Source: Candidatus Zhuqueibacterota bacterium (lineage in GTDB: Bacteria; Zhuqueibacterota; Zhuqueibacteria; Zhuqueibacterales; Zhuqueibacteraceae). From it: a stretch of DNA of 64,000 nucleotides. Position numbers and translations under genes: made by a program. The stretch lies in assembly GCA_003576975.1 (NCBI GenBank), contig QEVD01000001.1, positions 1-64,000 on the forward strand. The letters run 5' to 3'. This document shows positions 7,224 through 16,300 of the stretch, piece by piece (position 1 is the stretch's first letter; every line of letters starts with the position of its first letter). The notes under the pieces were generated by a model. It saw nothing but the letters and a program-made list of their open reading frames with translations, made no database searches and was not told the DNA's origin.

Positions 7224-8666
7224 TCACGGTCGCGGCAACACGACGACGCCAGTGGGATCTGCCTCGACTTCAATGGTTTTCGCCACTTGAAACGTTCGGG
7301 TATCAATCACCTGAACGGTGCCGGGATTGCCGCCCTGCGAGGTGGGATGATGGCCGGTGTAAGAACCATCGAGATTTTCGTTCGTGACATACGCAAAGAA
7401 GCCGTCACGCGTGAACGCAACGCCGTGCGGATTCGCAAACCCGGGCGCGCTGATCGTCGTCTCGACTTGATTGTCCGCAACACGAATAACAGAAATGTCG
7501 TTCGAACCTTGATTGCAAACATAAACATGCTTGCCGTCAGGCGTCACTTCAAGCAGGAACGGCCGCTTCCCCACGCGCACGCTATCGATCACCGTTCGTG
7601 AGGAGGTGTCGATCACGCGCACTTGATCGGCGCTGAAGCAGGTAACATATGCAAAACGATCATCCGGCGTGAGCGCGACCTGCAAGGGTTGATATATCGA
7701 CGAGCGCACCGGGTTGACGTCCGGCGCCAGCAGCACCGGGCCAAGTTCTTGATACGTATCGGCGCGCAGAATCGAAATACTGTCGGAGAGATAGTTTGTG
7801 ATATAAATAAGCTGACCGTCTCGGCTAAACGCGATGCCGTGAGGCGCGAAGCCCACACGCAATTCGCGTATGACCGTCATGGTATTCGTATCGATCACTT
7901 GCGCCGCGCGACCGTCGCTGAAGATTTCCCAATTCGTCACAAACGCTTTGCTGCCATCGGGACTGATGACGACATTGGCCGGTGAGCGCCCGGCTTGTGC
8001 TTTGCCAACCAGGGTGTCTGTTGCCACATCGAATTTCCAAACTTGTCCCTGCTCGATCAACGTGACATACCAATATTTACTCTGGGCATCAACAATAATG
8101 TTGTGTGGCACATCCAGGCGCGGCGAATCGCCCACCGGAATCAAGCGCGTCACCAGATTGTTTTGTGTTGCAATCACCGCTACAAGATCTTCGCCTTGAT
8201 TGGTGACATAGGCCTTCTCTGTAATGCCTTCATATGGCCGCTCACCGGCATCATTGCGCGCGCCTTCATCAATCCAGCGCGCGACAAAGTTAATGACCTT
8301 ATCCGAAAGGGGATTTCGGCCAAGAGGCATGCGGGGCGTGGAGACGCCGCGCATATGCTCGATCATGTGGCTGTGTTGCGCGGTTCCAGAGATGATGGCT
8401 TCACCGAAACTCGAACCACGCACGACACTCTCCCAGGAATCGAGTTGCAGGCCGGCGGCGCGATCAACCGAGTTATGGCAACTCGCGGACATGCACTTTT
8501 GATTGAAGATCGGCTGAATGTGTTGCGAGTAAACGATCGGATTAATGGCCGAATAATCGAGGTTTTCAATATCAGGATCCGATGCCACGATGTCGTGACG
8601 GCAACTTATGATGATCAGGCAACACAAAGCTAAACAGGCGGCCCGGCCGGCGCGAATAGGTAACAT
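7224..8666 (-). CDS. Lipoprotein with c-type-cytochrome-like domain and YncE-like beta-propeller
   Basis: A 480-residue exported lipoprotein. Residues 1-22 form a signal peptide with a lipobox ending IISC22. Residues 40-125 are cytochrome-c-like: PIFNQKCMSASCHN has Cys58 and Cys63-His64, a CX4CH spacing rather than CX2CH, and RMP (Met113) could be the distal ligand. Residues 150-480 are a beta-propeller with YVTN-type repeats (KAFVTNWEIF, IYITNYLSDSISIL, VYVCNQGSNDISVI, FAYVTNENLDG) as in YncE/NHL-like surface proteins. The frame is open to 8786 but the ATG at 8666 starts the signal peptide. Likely outer-membrane or periplasmic; electron transfer is inferred only from the heme-like motif. Confidence 0.75.
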   Translation of the reverse strand: MLPIRAGRAACLALCCLIIISCRHDIVASDPDIENLDYSAINPIVYSQHIQPIFNQKCMSASCHNSVDRAAGLQLDSWESVVRGSSFGEAIISGTAQHSHMIEHMRGVSTPRMPLGRNPLSDKVINFVARWIDEGARNDAGERPYEGITEKAYVTNQGEDLVAVIATQNNLVTRLIPVGDSPRLDVPHNIIVDAQSKYWYVTLIEQGQVWKFDVATDTLVGKAQAGRSPANVVISPDGSKAFVTNWEIFSDGRAAQVIDTNTMTVIRELRVGFAPHGIAFSRDGQLIYITNYLSDSISILRADTYQELGPVLLAPDVNPVRSSIYQPLQVALTPDDRFAYVTCFSADQVRVIDTSSRTVIDSVRVGKRPFLLEVTPDGKHVYVCNQGSNDISVIRVADNQVETTISAPGFANPHGVAFTRDGFFAYVTNENLDGSYTGHHPTSQGGNPGTVQVIDTRTFQVAKTIEVEADPTGVVVLPRP

Positions 8667-8766
8667 GAAATGCTTTCTCAAATTTTCTTCAGACGATTCG
8701 AAGCCCATAGCAACGTTGCAGCGATTCTTAGGAGCGACGATTAAATAACTTGCCCCAATCTCCAAC

Positions 8767-8794
8767 CGCGAATAGACGCGAATCATCGCGAATT
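8767..8794. repeat. Three 10-bp-phased CGCGAAT repeats
   Basis: CGCGAAT occurs at 8767, 8777 and 8787, exactly ten bases apart, in the divergent intergenic region. The helical phasing is what a row of bound regulator molecules would use, but no regulator is known for it. It could equally be a low-complexity fragment. Confidence 0.5.
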
Positions 8795-9014
8795 AAAAAG
8801 CATGAGCCGCTATTCGTGCTGATGAGCGGTTTAACGAAAATGAGTATGTTATTCAAATGACGATCCTTCGTGATGAAACGCGCTGTTTTTGAAGATCAAA
8901 TGGCAAGGCTAACGCACTCCTGCGGTTTTGAATTGCAATTATTGTTGAAACAAGGTAACGCGTCTTTGGCCACAAAGTCAAGGCCGGCCACCCGAGTTTC
9001 TGAAAATTTCATGT

Positions 9015-9042
9015 TTGTGGTGGAAGCTTTCTTGCTTATATT
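9015..9042 (+). promoter_or_regulatory. Possible sigma70-like promoter of the M20-carrier operon
   Basis: TTGTGG at 9015-9020 and TATATT at 9037-9042 are separated by 16 bases and lie 29 bases ahead of the chosen M20 start at 9071. The -10 is good, the -35 poor. If real it excludes the upstream ATG at 8870 as start. Confidence 0.35.
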
Positions 9043-9070
9043 GCCGCCACAAATTTACTTGAGCCTGCTC

Positions 9071-10291
9071 ATGAAAATGAACACCTCTGCCCTGCTGCAA
9101 GCTTTGCAAGCGCATGTGCCCGCGCTCGGCGTCATCGATTTATTGCGCGCGCTTATTCAAGCGCCGAGTTATACCGGCTTGCCGCGCCAGGAAGAACAGG
9201 TCGTGAATGTATTGCGGCACTATTTCGATAACCACGGCATTGTCACAGAGATCTCCCAAGTTCAGCCTGGCCGCCCGAATTTGCTTGCGCGTATTTCAGG
9301 CAATGCTCCCGGCAAGCGCTTGTTGCTTTGCGGTCACACCGACACGGTCCCGCCCAACAAAATCACGGCGACAGATCCTTTTGCCGCGAAAATTCGTGAG
9401 AATCGCATTCATGGCCGCGGCGCCGTGGACATGAAAGGCGCGGTTGCCGCAATGGCAGCGGCGCTGGTTGCTTTGGAAAATCTAAACGCATTGCAGCGCG
9501 GTGAAGTTATTCTCGCAGCGGTGATTGATGAAGAGATGGAAAGCCGAGGCGCGGAAGCCTTGATCAACTCGGGCTTCATAGCAGATGCGGCAATCATCGG
9601 CGAACCCACGAGCAATCAAATTGCCATTGGCCACAAGGGACTCGAATGGTTGGAAGTTGAATTTCTCGGCAAGGCCACGCACGGCGGCACGCCGGACAAG
9701 GGGATTAACGCCATTGCCGCGGCCGCGCGCTTTGTGAGCATCGTTGAAGACGAGCTGGCGCCCGCATTACTAGCGCGCACGCATGCCGTTCTCGGCGCAC
9801 CCACGATCAATATGGGCACGATTCACGGCGGCGATCAGCCTAGCACGGTTGCCGCACGCTGCACCATCCAACTTGATCGACGCTGGGCGCCGGGCGAAAG
9901 CGTCGAGCAAGTATTTGCAGAGTTGGAAGATATTCTCACACGTGTGCGCGCTTGCATGCCCGGTTTACGGACGGCCCTCCGCCGCGTGCCGGGCGGCATG
10001 GCAACCATGATTCACGGGCCTTTAGAAATTGCGATAAATCATCATCTCGTCATTGCTGCGCAAAACGCGCGTGAGCACGTTTGCGGCGCGCCCGGTGAGT
10101 TGACGGCGTTTCCCGCCTGGACCGATGCGGCATTGCTTTCGCGCGAGGCAAAGATTCCCAGCCTGGTGTGCGGCCCGGGAGATTTATCGCTCGCGCATGC
10201 GCCGGAAGAATCGATTGCAATCACAGAAGTTGAAGAGGCTCTGAAGTTGTTTGCGCTAACCGCCGTTCACTTTCTGAACGAATCTCAATGA
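9071..10291 (+). CDS. M20-family metallo-amidohydrolase (ArgE/DapE-like)
   Basis: A 406-residue cytoplasmic dizinc hydrolase of the ArgE/DapE/ACY1 family, which removes acyl groups from amino acids or cleaves small peptides. Metal and catalytic motifs are complete: CGHTDT (His89, Asp91), GRGAVDMKG (bridging Asp120), IDEEMES (general base Glu154 and ligand Glu155) and IIGEPTS, with HGGTPDKG in the dimerisation lid. The substrate cannot be decided between N-acyl amino acids such as acetylornithine or succinyl-diaminopimelate and peptides. The start at 9071 is chosen because conserved sequence begins there. Its stop overlaps the ATG of the YfcC-family carrier (ATGA), so the product of uptake is probably its substrate. 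Confidence 0.85.
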   Translation: MKMNTSALLQALQAHVPALGVIDLLRALIQAPSYTGLPRQEEQVVNVLRHYFDNHGIVTEISQVQPGRPNLLARISGNAPGKRLLLCGHTDTVPPNKITATDPFAAKIRENRIHGRGAVDMKGAVAAMAAALVALENLNALQRGEVILAAVIDEEMESRGAEALINSGFIADAAIIGEPTSNQIAIGHKGLEWLEVEFLGKATHGGTPDKGINAIAAAARFVSIVEDELAPALLARTHAVLGAPTINMGTIHGGDQPSTVAARCTIQLDRRWAPGESVEQVFAELEDILTRVRACMPGLRTALRRVPGGMATMIHGPLEIAINHHLVIAAQNAREHVCGAPGELTAFPAWTDAALLSREAKIPSLVCGPGDLSLAHAPEESIAITEVEEALKLFALTAVHFLNESQ

Positions 10292-11673
10292 AACTCCGTG
10301 TTCCGCACACCTACGTGCTGCTTTTCAGTCTGCTTCTGCTCGCGGCTGCCTCTACTTATGTGATTCCCGCAGGCCAGTTCGATTATATCGAAAAAGACGG
10401 CCGCCGCGTCGTTGACGCCAGCTCGTATCATGCGGTACCGACGAATCCCGCCGGACTTGATGATCTGCTCATGGCGTTTCCCCTGGGTTTAATGACACCG
10501 GAAGTGGCGCGCATCATTTTTTATATCTTCATCGTGGGCGGCGCGTTCGGCGTGATTGCCGCCACCGGCGCGATTGAGGCCGGGATTCATTTGCTCGTGC
10601 GCCGTGCCGGCAAATATCAACAAGCCGTCATTCCGGCACTGACGTTTTTGTTCGCGTTTGGCGGCGGCACGTTTGGCATGGCGGAAGAAACGCTGCCATT
10701 TCTCCCGGCATTGGTTTTGTTATGCCGTTCACTTGGTTACGATTCGCTCACCGCAGGCGCCGTAGCCCTGGTGGGCGCAAATGCCGGTTTTGCCGCCGCG
10801 TTTCTCAATCCGTTTACAATTATCGTTGCGCAAGACATTGCCGGTTTGCCGGCCTACTCCGGCTTGGAATTTCGTCTTGCCGTGTGGGCGATGATCACCA
10901 CCGCGACGGTTATTTATGTCGCGCGCTACGCCGCCAGGATCAAACGCGCGCCAGAGGCCAGTCCGGTGTATGCCATCGATCAACAACGGCCTGCGCTAGC
11001 GGCTAATTTGAATCACGTGCGCTTGACGGCGCGTCAGGCGTTTGTGTTGTTGCTGTTTGCAGCCGCATTTGTCATGCTGATTTTGGGTGCGTTGCGGTTT
11101 GAGTGGGGCATTCTTGAACTTTCCGCGCTTTTCTTTGCATTGGCAATTGTGGCCGGGCCGGTGGGTGGACTTTCATTCAATCTCACTGCCGAAAAGTTCA
11201 TCGAAGGCGCCGCGTCACTCACCGGCGGCGCATTAGTTGTTGGACTCGCACGCGCGACTTTGGTAGTGCTCTCGCAAGCGCATGTGATCGACACGATCAT
11301 GATGGGGCTTTCAGATTTGGTGCGGCATCTGCCCAGCGAGATCAGCGTGATTGGAATCTATCTCGTACAAGTACTGCTCAGTGTCATCGTGCCCTCGGCC
11401 AGCGGCCAGGCGGCGCTCTCGATTCCGATTCTCGCGCCGCTATCAGATTTGGTCGGCGTCACGCGGCAAACGATGGTATTGGCCTACCAATTCGGCGATG
11501 GCTTCACCAATATTTTCACGCCGACACAAGGGTATTTCATGGCCGGCCTGGCGCTGCTCAAAATTCCGTGGAATGTCTGGGTGCGCTGGCTCATGCCGCT
11601 TTTGCTGATGTGGTTGGCAATCGGATTGGGCGCGTTGTTGCTCGCGCATGCGATAAAATTTGGGCCGTTCTGA
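10288..11673 (+). CDS. YfcC-family membrane carrier
   Basis: A 461-residue integral membrane protein of the YfcC/DcuC-like superfamily, with about 12 hydrophobic segments and the family stretches YVIPAGQFDY near the N-terminus, FGGGTFGMAEETLPF in the middle (two re-entrant-loop style Gly-rich motifs) and VPSASGQAALSIPILAPL near the C-terminus. Members are proposed secondary transporters for dicarboxylates, amino acids or peptides; substrate is not determined for most. It begins inside the stop codon of the M20 hydrolase gene, so the two are translationally coupled. The likely job is import of an acyl-amino acid or dipeptide for hydrolysis, an inference from context. Confidence 0.85.
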   Translation: MKLRVPHTYVLLFSLLLLAAASTYVIPAGQFDYIEKDGRRVVDASSYHAVPTNPAGLDDLLMAFPLGLMTPEVARIIFYIFIVGGAFGVIAATGAIEAGIHLLVRRAGKYQQAVIPALTFLFAFGGGTFGMAEETLPFLPALVLLCRSLGYDSLTAGAVALVGANAGFAAAFLNPFTIIVAQDIAGLPAYSGLEFRLAVWAMITTATVIYVARYAARIKRAPEASPVYAIDQQRPALAANLNHVRLTARQAFVLLLFAAAFVMLILGALRFEWGILELSALFFALAIVAGPVGGLSFNLTAEKFIEGAASLTGGALVVGLARATLVVLSQAHVIDTIMMGLSDLVRHLPSEISVIGIYLVQVLLSVIVPSASGQAALSIPILAPLSDLVGVTRQTMVLAYQFGDGFTNIFTPTQGYFMAGLALLKIPWNVWVRWLMPLLLMWLAIGLGALLLAHAIKFGPF

Positions 11674-11683
11674 AATCGAATGT

Positions 11684-11723
11684 TGGATTGATGGTCCCAT
11701 TAATCCATCGATCCATCAATCCA
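11684..11723. repeat. Inverted repeat between carrier and deacetylase genes
   Basis: TGGATTGATGG (11684-11694) and CCATCAATCCA (11713-11723) are perfect 11-base inverted arms with an 18-base loop that itself holds more ATCCAT units. It starts 10 bases after the carrier stop and ends just before the deacetylase start. There is no T-run, so it may be a pause, a processing site or an operator rather than a full terminator. Confidence 0.6.
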
Positions 11724-11731
11724 GCCACTCT

Positions 11732-12589
11732 ATGGTTTTTTTAACGCTTTTTCTGTTGATCATGCTTCCCATCGTCTTAGCTTACCACCAGGTCGGCGGC
11801 CGCAAGACCCTCGGCATTACGTGGATTACCTCGGCGCAATTCGAGCGTCAAATGATCTGGCTTGCCGAGGCTGGTTATCGCACAAGTTCTCTAACAGATT
11901 ATTTGAACAACAACCACGCGATTGCCGGGAAAAAAATTGTACTCACTTTTGATGACGGCTTTCGCGCGCTGGCGAAAAATGCCCTGCCGGTTCTCCAGCG
12001 CTTTGGGTTTACCGCGACGGTCTATCCGGTGGCAGACTATGTCGGCCGGGAAAACCGCTGGGATGTAAATTTCTTTGGCCGGCGTACGATGCATCTTGAT
12101 TGGGACGAGTTGCGCGATATGCTCGCAGCGGGCTGGGAAATCGGCAGCCATTCGCTACGCCATGCTTATTTGCCCTCTCTCTCAGAAGCAGAACTGTATG
12201 ACGATTTGCGCCGCTCGCGCGAAATACTCGAGGATCATCTGAATATTCCCATCCGGCATCTTTCGCTGCCGTTCGGGCGAGGGAATCATCGTGTGTTTGA
12301 AGCTGCCCGGCAAGCGGGTTACCACACGGTTGCGACACTGGGACAACGGCAGGATAACCTCGCCGGACAAATACCATCTGCGGAAAGGCGGGGATTGATG
12401 ATTGTCCCTCGTCGTGGAATTTATTTGCATGACACATTAAACAGCTTTCAACGCCGTGTCGAAACGGGAGGAGATTCCAAGCGTGAATACCTGCGCCAAC
12501 GCGCCATCAGTTTCTTTTCCACCGGCACGATTGTGGTTAAAGCGTTCGGCAAGTTAGGCGGCGCTGTGAAAAAACGGCTTGAAATTTAA
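11732..12589 (+). CDS. Polysaccharide deacetylase (NodB-homology, CE4-like)
   Basis: A 285-residue protein with a hydrophobic N-terminus (residues 1-16) then LAYHQVGG, the NodB-domain motif 1 KIVLTFDDGFRA (catalytic base and metal Asp), motif 2 GSHSLRHAYL (metal His pair) and LSLPFGRGN (motif 3). Family members deacetylate N-acetylated sugars of peptidoglycan or exopolysaccharide with a divalent metal. The start at 11732 gives a hydrophobic leader that could anchor it or be a signal; ATG 11762 is the alternative. It is followed by a hairpin and then the MerR-type gene. It may serve the exopolysaccharide genes further downstream, but the distance makes that weak. Confidence 0.85.
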   Translation: MVFLTLFLLIMLPIVLAYHQVGGRKTLGITWITSAQFERQMIWLAEAGYRTSSLTDYLNNNHAIAGKKIVLTFDDGFRALAKNALPVLQRFGFTATVYPVADYVGRENRWDVNFFGRRTMHLDWDELRDMLAAGWEIGSHSLRHAYLPSLSEAELYDDLRRSREILEDHLNIPIRHLSLPFGRGNHRVFEAARQAGYHTVATLGQRQDNLAGQIPSAERRGLMIVPRRGIYLHDTLNSFQRRVETGGDSKREYLRQRAISFFSTGTIVVKAFGKLGGAVKKRLEI

Positions 12590-12633
12590 GAGAAAGGTCG
12601 CTATTTTTTTCCGCGAAATAAAATACGGCCTGA

Positions 12634-12658
12634 ATCCCAAGCGATTTGCGCTTGGGAT
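12634..12658 (+). terminator. Perfect hairpin after the deacetylase gene
   Basis: ATCCCAAGCG and CGCTTGGGAT form a 10-bp perfect stem with a 5-base loop, 45 bases past the deacetylase stop. No T-run follows, so termination would be weak or Rho-assisted; an operator role for the following MerR-type regulator is another reading. Confidence 0.5.
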
Positions 12659-12721
12659 AACAAGTTTCCTGACGTTAACGGTGGAATCTGATTCTCAATT
12701 GCTCAGGCAGACGCGATTCTA

Positions 12722-13228
12722 ATGCCTTCGCGCAAGACGCAAAAAGTCCAATATTCCATTCGCGAGGTAAGCCGCATCACCTCATTGAAGCCGTACGTCT
12801 TGCGCTATTGGGAAACGGAATTCTCTGAGTTGCATCCCAGGAAAGATCGCAGCGGCAACCGCATCTACCGCTTGGAGGACATCAAGCTCATCTTTCTTAT
12901 CAAAAAATTGCTGTACCAGGAAAAATACACCATTGCGGGTGCGCGGCAGCGCTTGAAGGCAATGAAACAAAGCAGCCCGCAAATGGCGCTTTCGTTTGAG
13001 GACTTGCGCAGCGAGGACACGTTATTCGAAATCAAAAAAGAGCTGGAAAATCTCCTGACGCTGTTTGAGCCTTCCAAATCGCCGGCCAAGCTCCGCCATG
13101 GGTTTGCGCCCAAGAAAAATAAAAATGGAAGCTTGCCCGGCTCAATGGAGGCCGTTCCAAGCCCACCCCCGGCAGCAAATCTTTCAGAGCCGGCCTCTTC
13201 TTCACCGCCCGATCAAATTCCCGACTGA
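12722..13228 (+). CDS. MerR-family transcriptional regulator
   Basis: A 168-residue DNA-binding protein. Residues 10-78 form a MerR winged helix: YSIREVSRITSLKPYVLRYW, then the wing RSGNRIYRLEDIKLIFLIKK and the helix TIAGARQRLKAM. This N-terminal form with KPYVLRYWETEF is the one widespread in diverse bacteria beside translation or housekeeping genes. Residues 90-120 are a coiled-coil-like dimerisation segment, and the tail is Pro/Ser-rich and probably disordered. No effector-binding Cys residues are present, so it is not a metal sensor of the MerR/CueR type. Target unknown; it follows a perfect hairpin by 63 bases. Confidence 0.85.
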   Translation: MPSRKTQKVQYSIREVSRITSLKPYVLRYWETEFSELHPRKDRSGNRIYRLEDIKLIFLIKKLLYQEKYTIAGARQRLKAMKQSSPQMALSFEDLRSEDTLFEIKKELENLLTLFEPSKSPAKLRHGFAPKKNKNGSLPGSMEAVPSPPPAANLSEPASSSPPDQIPD

Positions 13229-13338
13229 TTGTAACCTGTGTCCTTAGGTATCATCTCTCTCCTGCGTAAGTGAGAGCGCAGCAGTATTATTTTTTGAATT
13301 GGCAAAAATCTTTCTTTTTATCTAGGCTGGAGCGCAGT

Positions 13339-16300
13339 ATGAAAAAAGCAAATCGGCTTTGGACATGGTCATTATTCGCGATGCTGGCCGCAAGCGTTGC
13401 TCGACCCGCGTCAGCGCAGGATCTCGGATTGCCTTCGACCACACAAAAATTGAACAGCCGCACGGTTATCATCAAAGACGGCTGGTCTTGTGATTTTGCG
13501 CTCAAAAGACCCGGGCAAGCAATTGCATCGCTGCAAATCTACTCCGCCACCAACTGGGAGGATTCAACCGTGCCGGGTCTGGTGCTGGGCGTGGCCGTGG
13601 ACGGCAAACTGCGTTCGCATGTCGTAACCTTTCGCGGCGGAGAATTTCATCATTATGAAGTGCATTTGGGTTTCATCGATGCGGGCGAACACACGCTGGA
13701 ATTGCTGCGCGCCGACTCCTCTGCGCTTGAACGGCAGCGCGATTTGAAACTTGTCAACCTTCGCCTGGAGATCTATCATGCCGATCATCCGCAATATCCG
13801 ATTTTAGCGCATGCCCCGCTGTTGTTTGGCCGCCGGGACGGTCGCGCCTCGGATATTCCTCTGCTGCTCGCTTATCAAACCAAAGAAGATCCCTCGCGTG
13901 GCCTGCAAGAAATCACTTATTCCGTTATCTACAGCAACGAAGACGGCGGTACACCTGCCCTGGGGTTGCTGCATCGTTGGGGACGCTACACCGACATTGA
14001 ATGGACGTATCGCGTCGAGCTTGAACCAAACGGCGAGCGCAGACGCGCCTTTTATCAAGGCCGTGAGCACAAAACCGTCGAATTTCGCGGCGGCCTTGAA
14101 AACAACCAACCGGCGCTGCAAGTAGCGACGCAGAATAATATGCTGTCCGACACGCTGGCAAGCCGGTTGCGTTTTGCCTTGGCGCCACGGCGGGAATTGC
14201 CTGTTGGAGAAGCGCGTGAACGCTTGATGTTGGCCGAGCCCTGGATTTGGCAAGTGAGCGCAGCAGAAGCGCGCCGCGAGCAGCGGCTTGCAACATTTGC
14301 GCAGCACGATCCGCCGATTAACGATCTGCAGCGATACTTGTTCGTGGAATTCTCGGCGCAACCCCGCCGCGGCGGGGCCAGCGACACTTGCGGCGGATTT
14401 TTTCTGGCAAAATACCGCGGACAAGCAGGCGAGTACGCTTCCCACGTATGGTCGCCACGACTTGTAATCACTTCCACCTCACCATATGCGCGACAAACGG
14501 CGATTCCTTTGCCTACAGGCGCAGTCGCAGATGATCTCGTGTGGCTGGATTTCGTGGCCGATCCGAATCACGGCAGCATCGTGCTCACGGGCGTCAATCA
14601 CTTGTTCGCGCTTGATGCGCAGGATTTGCCGCGTTTTTGGCCGCCAAGCTGGAACGGCCGCGTCGAGCTGCGGCCGGGCGAACGTGTGCGTTTTCACATC
14701 GAGGGTTTTCAGATGAAACGCTCGCGGTTTTGGGCGCTGCATGAAGGTGATTGGTCATACAAGCCGGATCCCTGGCGGCAGGGCGGGCCTGATCGTTGGG
14801 GCGAGGGCAAAATTCACGAGCAGCTTTGGCCCAAACTGCGCAACGGCGATGCCTGGACAGAACAAAGCTTTGAGGGTGTGACGTGGTATCGCCAGCTTTT
14901 TGCGCTCGATCGTAGTTGGCGCGGTGAAAAAATGTGGTTGCTGCTGGGCAAAATTGCTGGCAATTCCCAAATGTGGTTAAACAATAAACCACTGGCGTTC
15001 TCGGATACAACCGGCGCGGCTATCGAGCAAAATCAGCAAGCCCTCGATGTCTCGTCTTCAGTCAAATTCGACCGCGAGAATTCACTGGTCGTGCGCGTAG
15101 AGGGCGGGAGCTCGCTGCCTGGCATGTTGCGCGGCCCCATCGGGATCGGCAACACGCCCAATGCTGCCTCGGAGATTGACTTAAGAGCCACGGTCGATCC
15201 CGCGATCGATCAACAAGAGCTGTTTGAGTACTTGCGCCAGCCGTGGGCGATGATCGGCAGCCGTGCGAGCGGCGTTGCGACACAGATCACGCCGGAAGGC
15301 TTCTTGTTTACAGGCGCGGCGGAGATCATGTTTTATGGTGGGACTGATATGCAGCCACTCATGAGCCGCACGAAAACGTTGCGTAAGGGCTACTTGCCAA
15401 TTTTGAATTACACTGCACAACGCGGCCATATACAATATAGTTTCGAGACATTCGCCGTGGCGGAGCAGCATACTTCACCAACGCCGGTGAATTATGTACA
15501 AGTTGAGATCAAAAATCTCGGCAGCACGCCGCAACCCGCAGCGTTCGGCCTCGGCGTGCGGTTTCGCGGTGAAGCGCGGCGCTTCCCGAATCGAGTTGCC
15601 TTCAGTGACAATTGGCAATATCGCATCGCCGGAAGACAACTCCTGCGGGATGATGAGATCATTTGCCGATTGCCGGACACGCCCGCCAATCGTATTGAAT
15701 TGCCGCCTCGCTCGCAGCGGCAAGCCCACGAACCGGCGGGAATGATACTCTACAATTTCAACCTGGCTTCGGGCGCAGCACAACGACTGACTTTCGCATT
15801 GCCTACAACACCCCTGCCAACAACCAGCGCGATTACCGCAAGCCCGACCGACGACGAGGCCGCCAACTCTCGCAAGCAAACGGAACAATTATGGGAAAAT
15901 TTTCTAGGTGAAGGTGCGCAATTTTCTTTTCCGGAATCCAAAGTTACACAAGCGCTGCAGGCCCATTTGATCTATAACGCAATTCTGTTTGGCGGAACGC
16001 AACCCTTACCGAAGCGATACGCCGGACTCGCAGCAGAAGCCGCGCGAGCTTTCGATGTGATGGGGCATCATAATCTGGCGGAACACATTCTGCGACAACT
16101 TCTTCCGCATTGGCAGGAAGCCGCCCTCGCCCGTACGCGCGAAAGTCAAGGTACCGAGGCATCGTGGGAAATGGACGGTCAAATTTGTTGGGCTGTGCGG
16201 CAACACCTTGAGCTGACTCATGATTTCGCGCTGGGCCGCGACTTCATGCCCATCTTAAAAAATGTGGCAGAAGAAATCAAACATCTCGCTGACCGACCAG

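Larger units (their letters stand above)
8667..9070. other. Divergent intergenic region
   Basis: A 404-base gap between the minus-strand cytochrome/beta-propeller lipoprotein and the plus-strand M20 gene. It contains the phased CGCGAAT repeats and a possible promoter, described separately. A plus-strand frame from 8870 is open and joins the M20 gene, but its first 67 codons show no family similarity. No RNA gene was recognised. Confidence 0.5.

Noticed and set aside
8870-9070. Longer N-terminus for the M20 hydrolase starting at 8870
   Set aside because: The 67 extra residues have no family similarity and lie upstream of a possible promoter at 9015-9042.
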